From DRTC01 sp964521025 (GTDB lineage Bacteria; Cloacimonadota; Cloacimonadia; Cloacimonadales; TCS61), in contig CAZFPK010000004.1 of NCBI GenBank assembly GCA_964521025.1, positions 56,399 through 120,398 of the forward strand: 64,000 nt of DNA, read 5' to 3'. Of this stretch, positions 42,824 through 51,165 are shown in pieces. Under the pieces are notes generated by a model. That model was not told the origin of the DNA, searched no databases, and saw nothing but the letters and a program-made list of their open reading frames with translations. The stretch's first letter is position 1. Each line of letters begins with the position of its first letter. The position numbers were made by a program, and so were the translations under genes.

Positions 42824-44125
42824 ATGAAAGCAAACAGTTATGGAAAATATTTCGGAATAACAACTTTCGGTGAAAGTCACGGCAAAGCGATCGGAGTTGT
42901 GATCGAGGATGTAAAGCCGGGAATCGATTTTCCACTTTCAGATATCCAGCGAGAATTAGATGCTCGCAAACCGGGAAGTAAGCAGTTCTCTTCCAAACGG
43001 AAAGAAGAAGATAAGATCGAAATCTTATCAGGAGTCTTCGAGGGAAAGACAACCGGAATGCCAATCTGTCTCGTCGTTTATAACAATGATGCAAAACCTG
43101 AAGATTATAATCACCTGCAAGGTATTTTCCGTCCCGGACATGCAGATTTTTCTCTTTTCAAGAAATTCAAAATCTATGATCATCGTGGAGGAGGTCGTGC
43201 TTCCGGGAGAGAAACAATTTCGAGAGTCGCTGCTTCCGGAATGGTAAATAACCTTTTGGGAAATATCGAAATCAACCTCTACCCTATCCAAATCGGAAAA
43301 TTCAAAATAAAAGAAATAAATCGTGGCTTCAAGAATGAATTATCCTGGTTTGATAAAAATAATTATGGAAATTTACTCGCATATCTTTCGGAAATCCAAA
43401 AGCAGGGAAACTCGGTCGGCGGGATAGTAGAAGCAAGAATTGAAAATGTTCCGGCAGGATTAGGAGACCCGGTTTTTGAAAAATTGGAAGCAAACCTGGC
43501 AAAAGCGATCCTTTCCATCGGAGCAGTGAAAGGGATCGAATTCGGAGACGGATTCGAACTTGCATCAAAAACCGGATTCGAAGCAAACGATCAGATGGAT
43601 AAAAACGGTTTTCCGACAAATCATTGCGGAGGAATTTTGGGAGGAATCTCAACTGGACAGGAAATAATTTTCAGGTTCGTCGTGAAACCAACTTCTTCGA
43701 TCGATATTTCTCAAAAGACAGTTACCAAAAATGGTCAGGAAGTAATTTTCCGATCAAAAGGAAGACACGATACCTGCATCATTCCGAGAATTCTCCCGGT
43801 TGCAAAAGCGATGATCAAACTGGTGCTGGCTGATGCGATCAGTTATCAGAATTTGGTTTCCGCAGAAAAACAGGATCTGACAGATTACCGTGAAGCGATC
43901 GATAAAATAGATGAAGATATGTTGATTTCTCTTTATCGAAGGCAGGAAATATCGAAATTAATCGGAGATTTCAAAAGAAAAAAAAATCTGAAAATTGAGG
44001 ATCAAGAGCGTGAAAATGAACTTCTGCTAAATCTTAAACAAAAAGTTGAATTGTGGAATATCGATGAATCTTTTGTGGAAAAAATATGGAGAGTTATTGT
44101 TGATGAGAGTAAGAAGAATCAGTGA
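42824..44125 (+). CDS. aroC: Chorismate synthase fused to AroQ-type chorismate mutase
   Basis: A 433-residue two-domain protein. Residues 1-~345 are chorismate synthase (EPSP to chorismate, reduced FMN needed): 'FGESHGKAIGVVIEDVKPGI', 'RPGHADFS', 'RGGGRASGRETISRVAASG', 'KGRHDTCIIPRILPVAKAM'. Residues ~352-433 are an AroQ chorismate mutase: 'YREAIDKIDEDMLISLYRRQEISKLIGDFKRKKNLKIEDQERENELL', with the helix-1 Arg356, paired Arg372/373 and Lys positions of the family, turning chorismate to prephenate. The fusion would couple the branch-point enzyme to the phenylalanine/tyrosine route. The ribosome site is weak. It is followed after a hairpin-rich gap by aroDE. Confidence 0.93.
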   Translation: MKANSYGKYFGITTFGESHGKAIGVVIEDVKPGIDFPLSDIQRELDARKPGSKQFSSKRKEEDKIEILSGVFEGKTTGMPICLVVYNNDAKPEDYNHLQGIFRPGHADFSLFKKFKIYDHRGGGRASGRETISRVAASGMVNNLLGNIEINLYPIQIGKFKIKEINRGFKNELSWFDKNNYGNLLAYLSEIQKQGNSVGGIVEARIENVPAGLGDPVFEKLEANLAKAILSIGAVKGIEFGDGFELASKTGFEANDQMDKNGFPTNHCGGILGGISTGQEIIFRFVVKPTSSIDISQKTVTKNGQEVIFRSKGRHDTCIIPRILPVAKAMIKLVLADAISYQNLVSAEKQDLTDYREAIDKIDEDMLISLYRRQEISKLIGDFKRKKNLKIEDQERENELLLNLKQKVELWNIDESFVEKIWRVIVDESKKNQ

Positions 44126-44140
44126 ATATCAGGAAAAGGA

Positions 44141-44295
44141 AACCGTTGAAATGGTTTTGCCTGCCTTTTTTTATCATCTCACCCGAATAAATTCGGGTGT
44201 TGTTCTGAAAAATTATGGAAAAATTCTGATAAATACCACAATTCATTGTGGTGATAATGTAAAAGTCAAGAATAATAAAACCATTTCAATGGTTT
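44141..44295. repeat. Four short perfect hairpins between the two shikimate fusion genes
   Basis: AACC-GTTGAAAT-GGTTTT (~44141), ACCCGAATAAATTCGGGT (44181-44198), ACCACAATTCATTGTGGT (44235-44252), AAACCATTTCAATGGTTT (44278-44295). All have an AT-rich centre and lie in the 182-bp gap. No T-tract clearly marks any of them as a terminator. They resemble the other REP-like palindromes. Confidence 0.55.
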
Positions 44296-44307
44296 CTAAA
44301 TAATTCA

Positions 44308-45729
44308 ATGATCATCCTATCCATTCCCTTTTTAAGCAAAATATTCATTCAGGAAACCACAGAAAAATATCGATTTAAATTTGATTATCTCGAGTTCAGG
44401 TTGGATCATCATAAAAACTTGTCGGAATTTCCCGAATCTTTGATAAATAAAAAAACAATCATCACGATCAGGGACATATCCGAAGGCGGAATAAATAAAA
44501 TCCCTTTTTCTGAAAAAATAAAGTATTATAAAAAAGTAGTTTCTGAACACGATTGTCTGGTCGATTTGGAAATAAATTGTTATCAAAAAAAATCGATAAA
44601 TCCTGATAATTTAATCCTCTCTTATCATAATTTTTCTGAAAGTTACGATTTCGAAAAGCTTCTGAAAGTTATAAAACTTTCCAATTCCCTTACATCAAAA
44701 TTTTTAAAAATTGCCATAAATATGGATTCTTATACTGATCTAATAAAAATCCATACTCTCATCTCAAAATCCAACAAACCGGTAATAGTTGCAGGAATGG
44801 GAAAATTGGGAAAAATTTCTCGTGTTTTATTTCAACATCTCGGTGCTTTCGGAACTTTTAGCGGATTAGAAAATTCTCCAACAGCAAACGGGCAGTTAAC
44901 AATTCAAGAATCTGAAAGATACAATCTTCGGAATATTTCTCAAAACACCAAAATTGGGGGAATTATCGGTGGGAAACAGGTTGAAAATTCTCTCGGTCTG
45001 AAATTTTATAACAATTACTTTCAAAAGAACAAATTGGATGCTGCCTATCTTCCTTTTGTGGTTGAAGATCCGGATGATTTTTGGAAATGGATGGGAAATT
45101 CTCCCATCGATTTTTATGGTTTTTCGGTCACCATGCCGTTTAAGAAGGAGATAGGAGATTGGAAACAGGAAATAGGAAAGTCCGGCTTCGCTGCGTTTCG
45201 CCCGGACAAACAAGAGGAAGAATTTTCAATATCGAATTTCTATCTTCCAAAATCGAATGAATTTTTGAATACGGATTTAACCGCATTTATAAAATCTTTA
45301 GCGCAGCTTAAAATCAATAAAATTTATAGAATTCTCATTTTCGGATGCGGTGGAACAGCTGAAACTGCTCTTCATGCCTTAAAGAATTTTCCCAATATTT
45401 TTATTTCTGCTCGCAATGAAAAAAATGCAAGAGAACTCGCTTCCAAATATAATTCAGAGTTTAAAACAAAGTATGATCTTTCCGAAGAAAGTTTTGATCT
45501 GATCATAAATTGCACTCCGGTTGGAATGAATAACGAAGATTTCCTGAAAATAACAAATCTGAAACTTCCGGCAAAAATCATTGACTTGCCATACACTGAT
45601 AAAAAAACTCCTCTCATTCAGAAATGTGAGCAGAAAAATATTCCTTTTGTGGATGGAAAAATGTTCTGGAAATGGCAGGCGGAAAAGCAGTTGGAGATGT
45701 TTTGTAATGTAGTTCAGAACTTGCTCTGA
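44308..45729 (+). CDS. aroDE: Bifunctional type I 3-dehydroquinate dehydratase / shikimate dehydrogenase
   Basis: A 473-residue fusion. Residues 1-~210 are a type I dehydroquinase with catalytic His107 ('LSYHNF'), Schiff-base Lys134 ('FLKIAI') and 'VAGMGKLGKISR'. Residues ~215-473 are shikimate dehydrogenase: 'SVTMPFKKE' with the catalytic Lys, 'FLNTDLTAF' with Asp323, Rossmann turn 'FGCGGTAETAL', and 'INCTPVGM'. In the substrate loop 'VENSLGLKFYN' keeps the first Ser of the usual S-x-S-P but has Gly at the second. The usual 'AVNT' strand is missing, replaced by a low-complexity stretch holding a GTCCGG...CCGGAC palindrome. The last codons and stop lie inside a REP-like palindrome. It catalyses shikimate steps 3 and 4. 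Confidence 0.9.
   Translation: MIILSIPFLSKIFIQETTEKYRFKFDYLEFRLDHHKNLSEFPESLINKKTIITIRDISEGGINKIPFSEKIKYYKKVVSEHDCLVDLEINCYQKKSINPDNLILSYHNFSESYDFEKLLKVIKLSNSLTSKFLKIAINMDSYTDLIKIHTLISKSNKPVIVAGMGKLGKISRVLFQHLGAFGTFSGLENSPTANGQLTIQESERYNLRNISQNTKIGGIIGGKQVENSLGLKFYNNYFQKNKLDAAYLPFVVEDPDDFWKWMGNSPIDFYGFSVTMPFKKEIGDWKQEIGKSGFAAFRPDKQEEEFSISNFYLPKSNEFLNTDLTAFIKSLAQLKINKIYRILIFGCGGTAETALHALKNFPNIFISARNEKNARELASKYNSEFKTKYDLSEESFDLIINCTPVGMNNEDFLKITNLKLPAKIIDLPYTDKKTPLIQKCEQKNIPFVDGKMFWKWQAEKQLEMFCNVVQNLL
45180..45207. repeat. Palindrome inside the shikimate dehydrogenase coding region
   Basis: GTCCGG (45180-45185) and CCGGAC (45202-45207) flank CTTCGCTGCGTTTCGC in frame, encoding 'SGFAAFRPD'. The base composition is far more GC-rich than the surrounding gene. 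It fits a palindromic element captured into the ORF. Confidence 0.5.
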
Positions 45730-45943
45730 CTTTAGTTAAAATTCTCTCAATCCGGTAGCTGCCGGATGAGTTACATGTAGTTATAAATCTTTGATCCTGT
45801 TTTTAGCGGATTATTTAGATTTTTTCAGAAATTTTCTCAAACGAATAATGTCAGACTGTTTAGGGACTGTTCTGAAATCTTTTTATATTATTATTTTAAA
45901 ATCTCGGAACAAGTTCCGAACTACGGAAAAATACGGAGAATAA
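45709..45943. repeat. REP-like palindromes between aroDE and the phosphorylase gene
   Basis: GTAG + TTCAGAACTTGCTCTGA (45709-45730), overlapping the aroDE stop; TCCGGTAGCTGCCGGA...GTTAC (45751-45774); TCGGAACAAGTTCCGAACTAC-type element (45904-45924) just before the next gene. No other gene is seen in this stretch. Confidence 0.65.
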
Positions 45944-47251
45944 ATGAAATACAATCCCGTCGAACTAATCGTCAAAAAACGAAATGGCGGACTCCTGAGC
46001 AGAGATGAGATAAAATTCATCTTCGCTACCTATGAATCCGGGAAAATTCCGGAATACCAGATGGCTGCTTTTCTGATGTCCATCTACTTTCAGGGAATGA
46101 AAATAGATGAAATTCAGACATTGACAGAGATTTATATCGAATCCGGAAAACAGATAACTTTTCCAGAAGAAATGAACACTGTTGATAAGCATTCAACCGG
46201 TGGAGTAGGTGATAAAATTAGTATTCCACTAGCTCCAATCGTTGCTGCTTGCGGAGGAAAAATACCGATGATCTCAGGCAGAGGTTTGGGTCATACCGGC
46301 GGAACTCTCGATAAACTGGAATCCATTCCAGGAATGAGAACAGACTTTTCCGAAAAGGAATTTAAGAAATTCGTGAACGAAGGCAGCTTTGCCATCATCA
46401 GTCAATCGGCTGAATTGGTTCCCGTCGATCGGACAATTTATGCTTTGCGGGATGTAACCGGAACTGTCGGGAGTCTGCCTTTGATCACTGCCAGTATTAT
46501 GAGCAAGAAAATTGCAGAAGGCGCAAAAAACCTGGTCATCGACCTTAAAGTCGGGACCGGTGCTTTTATCAAAAATATGTCTATGGCGGATGAACTTTCC
46601 GAAATGCTGATCAGAACCGGGAATAATTTGGGTCAGAAAGTTACGGTTGTCTATTCCAATATGAATTCACCTTTAGGAAAATATGCGGGAAATGCTTTGG
46701 AGATCAAGGAAAGTATCGAATTCCTGAAAGGTGAATTTACACCGGATGTTTATAAGATCACGAAAACTTTAGCGATGGAAATGCTGCAACTTTCTCAAAT
46801 CTCAAAAAATGAGAAAGAAGCAGGTGAAATGTTCGACAGAGTTATAAAAAACGGTTCTGCATTAGAATATTTCAGGAAATTCATCAAAAACCAGGGAGGA
46901 GATCAGACAGTTTGTGATGATACCTCTCTACTTCCAAAAGCGAAATTTGAGATTCCAGTAATTTCTCAAAAAAAGGGCTGGATAAAAGCAATCGACAGCC
47001 AGCAAATCGGTTATTCTCTGATCGAGATCGGTGCTGGTAGGAGAAAGTTGAATTCAAAACTGAATTACGGAACCGGAGCATCTTTCCATAAAAAAATCGG
47101 TGATCTTATCCAAAAAGAGGAAGAATTGGGAACTGTGTTATGTGATGATCAAGAAATCGGAAAAATGGTCGCTGACAAAATAAGAAACAGTTTTGAGATT
47201 TCGGAAACAGAAATAGAAAAACCGGATTTGATCTTGAAAATCTTACGGTAA
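45944..47251 (+). CDS. deoA: Thymidine / pyrimidine-nucleoside phosphorylase
   Basis: A 435-residue protein, the family's usual length. It splits pyrimidine (deoxy)nucleosides with phosphate to base and (deoxy)ribose-1-phosphate in salvage. The signatures are 'DKHSTGGVGDKISIPLAPIVAACG', 'SGRGLGHTGGTLDKLESIPG', 'TYALRDVTGTVGSLPLI'-like 'IYALRDVTGTVGSLPLITASIMSKK' and 'DLKVGTGAF'. The C-terminal alpha/beta domain follows. Thymidine-specific DeoA and the broader Pdp cannot be told apart from motifs alone. It stands between the aromatic genes and rpmF. Confidence 0.9.
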   Translation: MKYNPVELIVKKRNGGLLSRDEIKFIFATYESGKIPEYQMAAFLMSIYFQGMKIDEIQTLTEIYIESGKQITFPEEMNTVDKHSTGGVGDKISIPLAPIVAACGGKIPMISGRGLGHTGGTLDKLESIPGMRTDFSEKEFKKFVNEGSFAIISQSAELVPVDRTIYALRDVTGTVGSLPLITASIMSKKIAEGAKNLVIDLKVGTGAFIKNMSMADELSEMLIRTGNNLGQKVTVVYSNMNSPLGKYAGNALEIKESIEFLKGEFTPDVYKITKTLAMEMLQLSQISKNEKEAGEMFDRVIKNGSALEYFRKFIKNQGGDQTVCDDTSLLPKAKFEIPVISQKKGWIKAIDSQQIGYSLIEIGAGRRKLNSKLNYGTGASFHKKIGDLIQKEEELGTVLCDDQEIGKMVADKIRNSFEISETEIEKPDLILKILR

Positions 47252-47501
47252 ACTTGATTCGACTTGCCTTGAAATACGAGATGAATCAAATTTTCGAAAA
47301 TTAATTTGAATCGATATTTATCAAATGCCGGAGAAGATATAATTGATTACATTCAACTTGCACTTCCAACAGTCGAAGCAAGTCGAGTGTTGTCCTTCAA
47401 AATCCTTGACACAAACCCAGTCCTAAAATTTTCTAACACACTTAAAAATGAAAATTGTATATTATTATTTAGCAATAGGTTAAATAATAACAGGAGATAA
47501 A
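47252..47501. other. Gene-free stretch upstream of rpmF
   Basis: About 250 bp with no supported gene. A 64-codon frame starting with TTG has no ribosome site or familiar pattern. The usual DUF177 (yceD) gene that often precedes rpmF is not here. A TTGACA hexamer (~47407) could be part of the rpmF-fab promoter, but the -10 is unclear. Confidence 0.4.
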
Positions 47502-47681
47502 ATGGCTGTTCCCAAAAGGAAAACATCCAAATCGCGTAGAGATAAAAGAAGAAATCATTATAAAGCTGAAATGCCGACAATTTCAACATGTTCGAATTGC
47601 GGTGAGCCTGTTCAACCTCATAACATTTGTCAGAAGTGCGGATTTTATAACGGCAGAAAAGTAATCGAGATCAAAGAGTAA
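47502..47681 (+). CDS. rpmF: Ribosomal protein L32
   Basis: A 59-residue protein, too short for most ORF lists. It begins MAVPKRKTSKSRRDKRRNHY, the standard L32 start, and has a zinc ribbon of four cysteines ('CSNCGEP...CQKCG'), the zinc-binding form of L32. The start is behind AGGAG (47492-47496). It is a component of the large ribosomal subunit. It heads the rpmF-plsX-fabH-fabD cluster, a classic arrangement that links ribosome output with lipid synthesis; plsX begins 12 bp after its stop. Confidence 0.96.
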   Translation: MAVPKRKTSKSRRDKRRNHYKAEMPTISTCSNCGEPVQPHNICQKCGFYNGRKVIEIKE

Positions 47682-47693
47682 TAATTAAAATTT

Positions 47694-48689
47694 ATGCAAA
47701 TCGCTATCGACGCTTTTGGCAGTGATAATGCTCCTTTACCGGAAGTCGAAGGAGCAGTTCTCGCGATCAAAGACGATCTTTGTGATAAGATCTTCCTTGT
47801 TGGAAAAGAAGATATTCTAAAAAAAACATTAGATAAATTCTTTTATGATAAAAAGCGAATCGAGATAGTTCATGCGAACGAAATTATCTCGATGGATGAA
47901 TCACCTTCTGTCATTGTCAAGAAAAAGAAGGATTCATCGCTAGTTAAAACTATTCAATTGCATAAAGACGGTTTGGTCGATGGTATTGTCAGTGCTGGAA
48001 ATACTGGAGCAGTTATGGCTGCTTCATTGTTTATTTACGGCAGGATCAAAAATGTGCTGCGACCTGCAATTGCTCTAACTTTTCCAACCGTGAACAAACC
48101 TGAAATCGTACTCGATATCGGAGCAAATGTCGATTGTTCTCCCGACCATTTAGTGCAATTTGCCAAGATCGGAAGCCTTTATTCCCGCTTTTTCTTTCAG
48201 AACAAAAATCCTGAAGTTGCTCTTCTGAATATTGGAGAAGAAAGTGTTAAAGGAAATGAACTAGTCAAAAAAACTTATACGAAATTAAGTGAATACGAGG
48301 ATTTAAATTTTATAGGGAATATAGAAGGAAAAGACCTGTTGAAAGGTATCGTCGATGTTGTTGTATGTGACGGTTTTGTGGGAAATGTAATGCTGAAAAC
48401 AGTCGAAGGTGTGGCTCTGGCGATTTTCGGAATGATGAAAGAACAGATGAAGAAAGATTGGATCGCCAAAATTGGGGCTTTGCTTTCTTTTCCGGTCTAT
48501 CAATACTTGAAAAAGAAATTAGACCATACGGAATATGGTGGTGCTTTGCTGGTTGGTTTAAATGGAATTTCCGTTGTTTCTCACGGCAGGGCAAATGCGA
48601 TCGCTATTAAAAACGCAGTTAAATTTGCCGTGAAGATCGCCAAATCGGGATTTATCAAACATGCACAAGATTATTATGAGAGGTTATGA
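47694..48689 (+). CDS. plsX: Phosphate acyltransferase PlsX
   Basis: A 331-residue protein of normal length. It makes acyl-phosphate from acyl-ACP for phospholipid synthesis. The typical start 'IAIDAFGSDNAPLPEVEGA' (usually AxDamGGDxaP), 'SAGNTGAVMAAS', 'DIGANVDCSPDHLVQFA' and 'VVCDGFVGNVMLKTVEG' are all present. 'YGGALLVGLNGISVVSHGRANAIAIKNA' lies near the C-terminus. Its stop overlaps the first possible ATG of fabH, indicating translational coupling. Confidence 0.95.
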   Translation: MQIAIDAFGSDNAPLPEVEGAVLAIKDDLCDKIFLVGKEDILKKTLDKFFYDKKRIEIVHANEIISMDESPSVIVKKKKDSSLVKTIQLHKDGLVDGIVSAGNTGAVMAASLFIYGRIKNVLRPAIALTFPTVNKPEIVLDIGANVDCSPDHLVQFAKIGSLYSRFFFQNKNPEVALLNIGEESVKGNELVKKTYTKLSEYEDLNFIGNIEGKDLLKGIVDVVVCDGFVGNVMLKTVEGVALAIFGMMKEQMKKDWIAKIGALLSFPVYQYLKKKLDHTEYGGALLVGLNGISVVSHGRANAIAIKNAVKFAVKIAKSGFIKHAQDYYERL

Positions 48690-48691
48690 TC

Positions 48692-49687
48692 ATGGTTTCA
48701 AATTATTATGCAAAAATCGCTGGTACCGGCATGTCTGTTCCCAAAAAAATAATGACTAATTTTGACTTTGAAAAAATCCTGGACACTTCTGATGAATGGA
48801 TAAGAACCAGAACCGGGATATCCGAAAGACACATCGCATCAGAAAAAGAAGCTGCTTCCGACCTTGCTTATATTGCTGCATTAAAGGCTATCGACGCTGC
48901 AAAAATAAAAGCTAAAGAAATTGATATGATCATCGTCGGCACGATTTCCGGAGATCATCCCGTTCCCTCGACCGCTTGTATTTTGCAAAAGAAATTAGGA
49001 CTGAAAAATATCCCGGCATTCGATGTTTCTGCAGGCTGCCCGGGTTGGATCTATGCTTCCAATATTGCCAAACAATATGTCGAAAACGGTGTTCATAAAA
49101 ATATTCTAATTGTTGGAGTGGAAATTCTTTCAAAAATCACCAATTATCAAGATAGAAATACCTGCATTTTATTCGGAGACGGAGCTGGTGCAACTATCTT
49201 TTCCCGTGCCGAACGCAAAGATATTTCGCGAGTTATCGATTCCGAAATCTATGCCGATGGAACTCATTACGATCTTCTAATGTTGGCGGCAGGTGGTTCC
49301 CGCATGCCTGCTACCAAAGAATCTGTGGAAAAGAATCTGCATACACTTTATATGGAAGGTAATAAAATTTTCAAATTTGCGATCAAGTCGATGTATGCGG
49401 CTTGTGATATTGTACTCAAAAGAAATAATCTCGATGTTAAATCCATCGATTGGCTGATAACTCACCAGGCAAATATGAGGATCATCGAAGCTCTCGGAAA
49501 ACGGATGAAGATCGATACGGATAAAGTCATCGTTAATATCGAAAAATTCGCTAATACATCTTCGGCAACTATTCCGATTGCCCTCGATGAAGCGGTGCGC
49601 GAAGGAAAGATAAGAAGAGGTGATATTGTTTTGATGGCTTCTTTCGGAGCAGGTTTGACATCAGGGAGTTTATTGATCAGGTATTAA
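48692..49687 (+). CDS. fabH: 3-oxoacyl-ACP synthase III
   Basis: The first ATG (48686) lies too close to GAGAGG, so the ATG at 48692, eight bases from it, is preferred; either start is near the plsX stop. The enzyme starts fatty acid synthesis by condensing an acyl-CoA with malonyl-ACP. It has 331 residues. The catalytic triad is Cys116 ('SAGCPGWIYA'), His258 ('LITHQANMRI') and Asn288 ('KFANTSSATIP'). Part of the plsX-fabH-fabD-fabG-acpP-fabF series. Its 3' flank carries two GTAG/GTTCGGAAC palindromes before fabD. Confidence 0.95.
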   Translation: MVSNYYAKIAGTGMSVPKKIMTNFDFEKILDTSDEWIRTRTGISERHIASEKEAASDLAYIAALKAIDAAKIKAKEIDMIIVGTISGDHPVPSTACILQKKLGLKNIPAFDVSAGCPGWIYASNIAKQYVENGVHKNILIVGVEILSKITNYQDRNTCILFGDGAGATIFSRAERKDISRVIDSEIYADGTHYDLLMLAAGGSRMPATKESVEKNLHTLYMEGNKIFKFAIKSMYAACDIVLKRNNLDVKSIDWLITHQANMRIIEALGKRMKIDTDKVIVNIEKFANTSSATIPIALDEAVREGKIRRGDIVLMASFGAGLTSGSLLIRY

Positions 49688-49695
49688 CAAGAATC

Positions 49696-49804
49696 GTAGT
49701 TCGGAACTTGTTCCGAGATTTATAAATAATATAAAAAAGAAAGTATCAGAACAATCCGTTAAATTCCTGTTTTAAAAGGATGTCAGAACAAGTTCTGAAC
49801 TACA
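49696..49804. repeat. Two GTAG-TTC(G/A)GAAC REP-like palindromes between fabH and fabD
   Basis: GTAGTTCGGAACTTGTTCCG at 49696-49715, and the reverse orientation, CAGAACAAGTTCTGAACTAC, at 49784-49803, ~85 bp apart, one on each strand (a BIME-like pair). Related copies are at 45709, 45904 and 56275. Confidence 0.65.
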
Positions 49805-49824
49805 AGTCTAAGAGGTAAAAAATC

Positions 49825-50760
49825 ATGTCAAAAACAGCATTTATATTTCCAGGTCAGGGAGCTCAATACATCGGGATGTCAATGGATTTTATCGAGCAGT
49901 ATCCTGAATTTGAAAACACCATTAAAAACTTCGATAAAAAAAACGGAACCAACCTTTATCAGATCATGAAAGAAGGACCCGAAGAGCTTCTAAAAGAAAC
50001 AAAATTCACCCAGCCCGCGATTCTTTTTCACAGCATAGTAGCAATGAAAACCTTCTTACAAGAGATCGACATCAAACCTGATTTTGTTGCAGGACATTCT
50101 CTCGGAGAATTCTCCGCATTAGTTGCCAATGGTGTTCTTGATTTCGAAGATGCGCTTTATCTTGTTCATCGTCGAGGTGAATTCATGATCAAGGCAAATG
50201 AAGGGAAACCTTTTGCGATGGCTGCCATTATCGGTCCCGATTCGGCAAAAGTTAAGGAATTTTGCGAACTGGCTTCCAATGAAGGAATTGTTATTGCCGC
50301 TAATTTCAATACTCCTGTGCAGACAGTTGTTTCCGGCTCAAAAGCCGGAGTTGATAAAGCGTGTGATCTCGCTTCCTCAGCCGGAGCAAAACGAGTTGTT
50401 CCACTTGTTGTTGGCGCACCATTTCATTCCCCCTTGATCGAAAAAGCAGGAGACTGGCTCGCTGAAGAAATGGATAAGATCGATTTCAAACCAACAGGAA
50501 TTCCGGTCATTTCCAATGTCGATGCGAAACCGGTTACAGATCCGAATCAGATCAAAAAGAATTTAGCGGAGCAGGTTACTTCTTCAGTTCTCTGGGTGGA
50601 TTCCATCAATAATATGATCCAAACCGGAGTCGAACTTTTTGTCGAGTTCGGTCCCAAAAGAGTGCTTGCTGGAATGATCAAGAAAATCGATCGCAGTGTG
50701 AAAGTTTTGAGTATCGATAAATTTGAAGATGTGGAGAAAGTGAAAACAGAATTATCATAG
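49825..50760 (+). CDS. fabD: Malonyl-CoA:ACP transacylase
   Basis: A 311-residue protein of normal length; the ATG follows AAGAGG. It loads malonyl groups on ACP. Motifs: 'FIFPGQGAQYIGM' at the start, nucleophile Ser92 in 'GHSLGEFSAL', 'VVSGSKAGVDKA', His in 'GAPFHSPLI' and 'FVEFGPKRVLAGMIKKI' near the end. It is separated from fabG by a two-gene HEPN-MNT toxin-antitoxin insertion. Confidence 0.95.
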   Translation: MSKTAFIFPGQGAQYIGMSMDFIEQYPEFENTIKNFDKKNGTNLYQIMKEGPEELLKETKFTQPAILFHSIVAMKTFLQEIDIKPDFVAGHSLGEFSALVANGVLDFEDALYLVHRRGEFMIKANEGKPFAMAAIIGPDSAKVKEFCELASNEGIVIAANFNTPVQTVVSGSKAGVDKACDLASSAGAKRVVPLVVGAPFHSPLIEKAGDWLAEEMDKIDFKPTGIPVISNVDAKPVTDPNQIKKNLAEQVTSSVLWVDSINNMIQTGVELFVEFGPKRVLAGMIKKIDRSVKVLSIDKFEDVEKVKTELS

Positions 50761-50801
50761 CAAAACCTTGTTTTAACACTTTTACAATCAAACAAGAAAC
50801 A

Positions 50802-51161
50802 ATGACAAGAGAAGAAATAGTAAAGTTCTGGATCGAAGGTTCGGATAAAGATTTCAAAACAATGAAGCACATGTTCGATTCGAAAGATTACCATTGGTCT
50901 TTGTATATCGGACATTTAGTGATCGAGAAATTACTTAAAGCATATTACATTAAAAAAGTAGATATTAAACATCCGTTCATTCATAATCTTTTACGGTTGG
51001 CTGAGAAATCTGATTTGGTACTAACAGATGAAAAAAAAGACCTTTTGGACACCATAAACTATTTCAATCTGCAAGGAAAATATGCTGATTATAAGAAGAA
51101 CTTTTATAAAAGATGCACAAAGGATTTTACTGTCACTTGGATTGAACATATCAAGGATTAA
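50802..51161 (+). CDS. HEPN-domain protein (toxin side of a HEPN-MNT pair)
   Basis: A 119-residue all-helical protein. The pattern 'KFWIEGSDKDFKTMKHMFDSKDYHWSLYIGHLVIEKLLKAYYIKK...HPFIHNLLRLAEKSD' is the PF05168 HEPN signature (W/D...A...A..K.LKA...H.L..L). HEPN proteins next to a nucleotidyltransferase form type VII toxin-antitoxin modules in which HEPN is an RNase and the partner AMPylates it. The catalytic R-x4-6-H is not clear here; 'RCTKDFTVTWIEH' in the last helix is the only candidate region and is spaced too widely. Lies 41 bp after fabD and 4 bp before the nucleotidyltransferase. Confidence 0.8.
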   Translation: MTREEIVKFWIEGSDKDFKTMKHMFDSKDYHWSLYIGHLVIEKLLKAYYIKKVDIKHPFIHNLLRLAEKSDLVLTDEKKDLLDTINYFNLQGKYADYKKNFYKRCTKDFTVTWIEHIKD

Positions 51162-51165
51162 GAGT

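Noticed and set aside
44046..44303. 85-codon plus-strand frame overlapping the end of the aroC fusion
   Set aside because: Most of it runs through short hairpin repeats and the out-of-frame aroC end; no ribosome site or recognisable pattern.
47306..47500. 64-codon frame before rpmF, where yceD/DUF177 often sits
   Set aside because: Starts at TTG without a ribosome site, and the sequence does not match DUF177 features such as its conserved cysteines.
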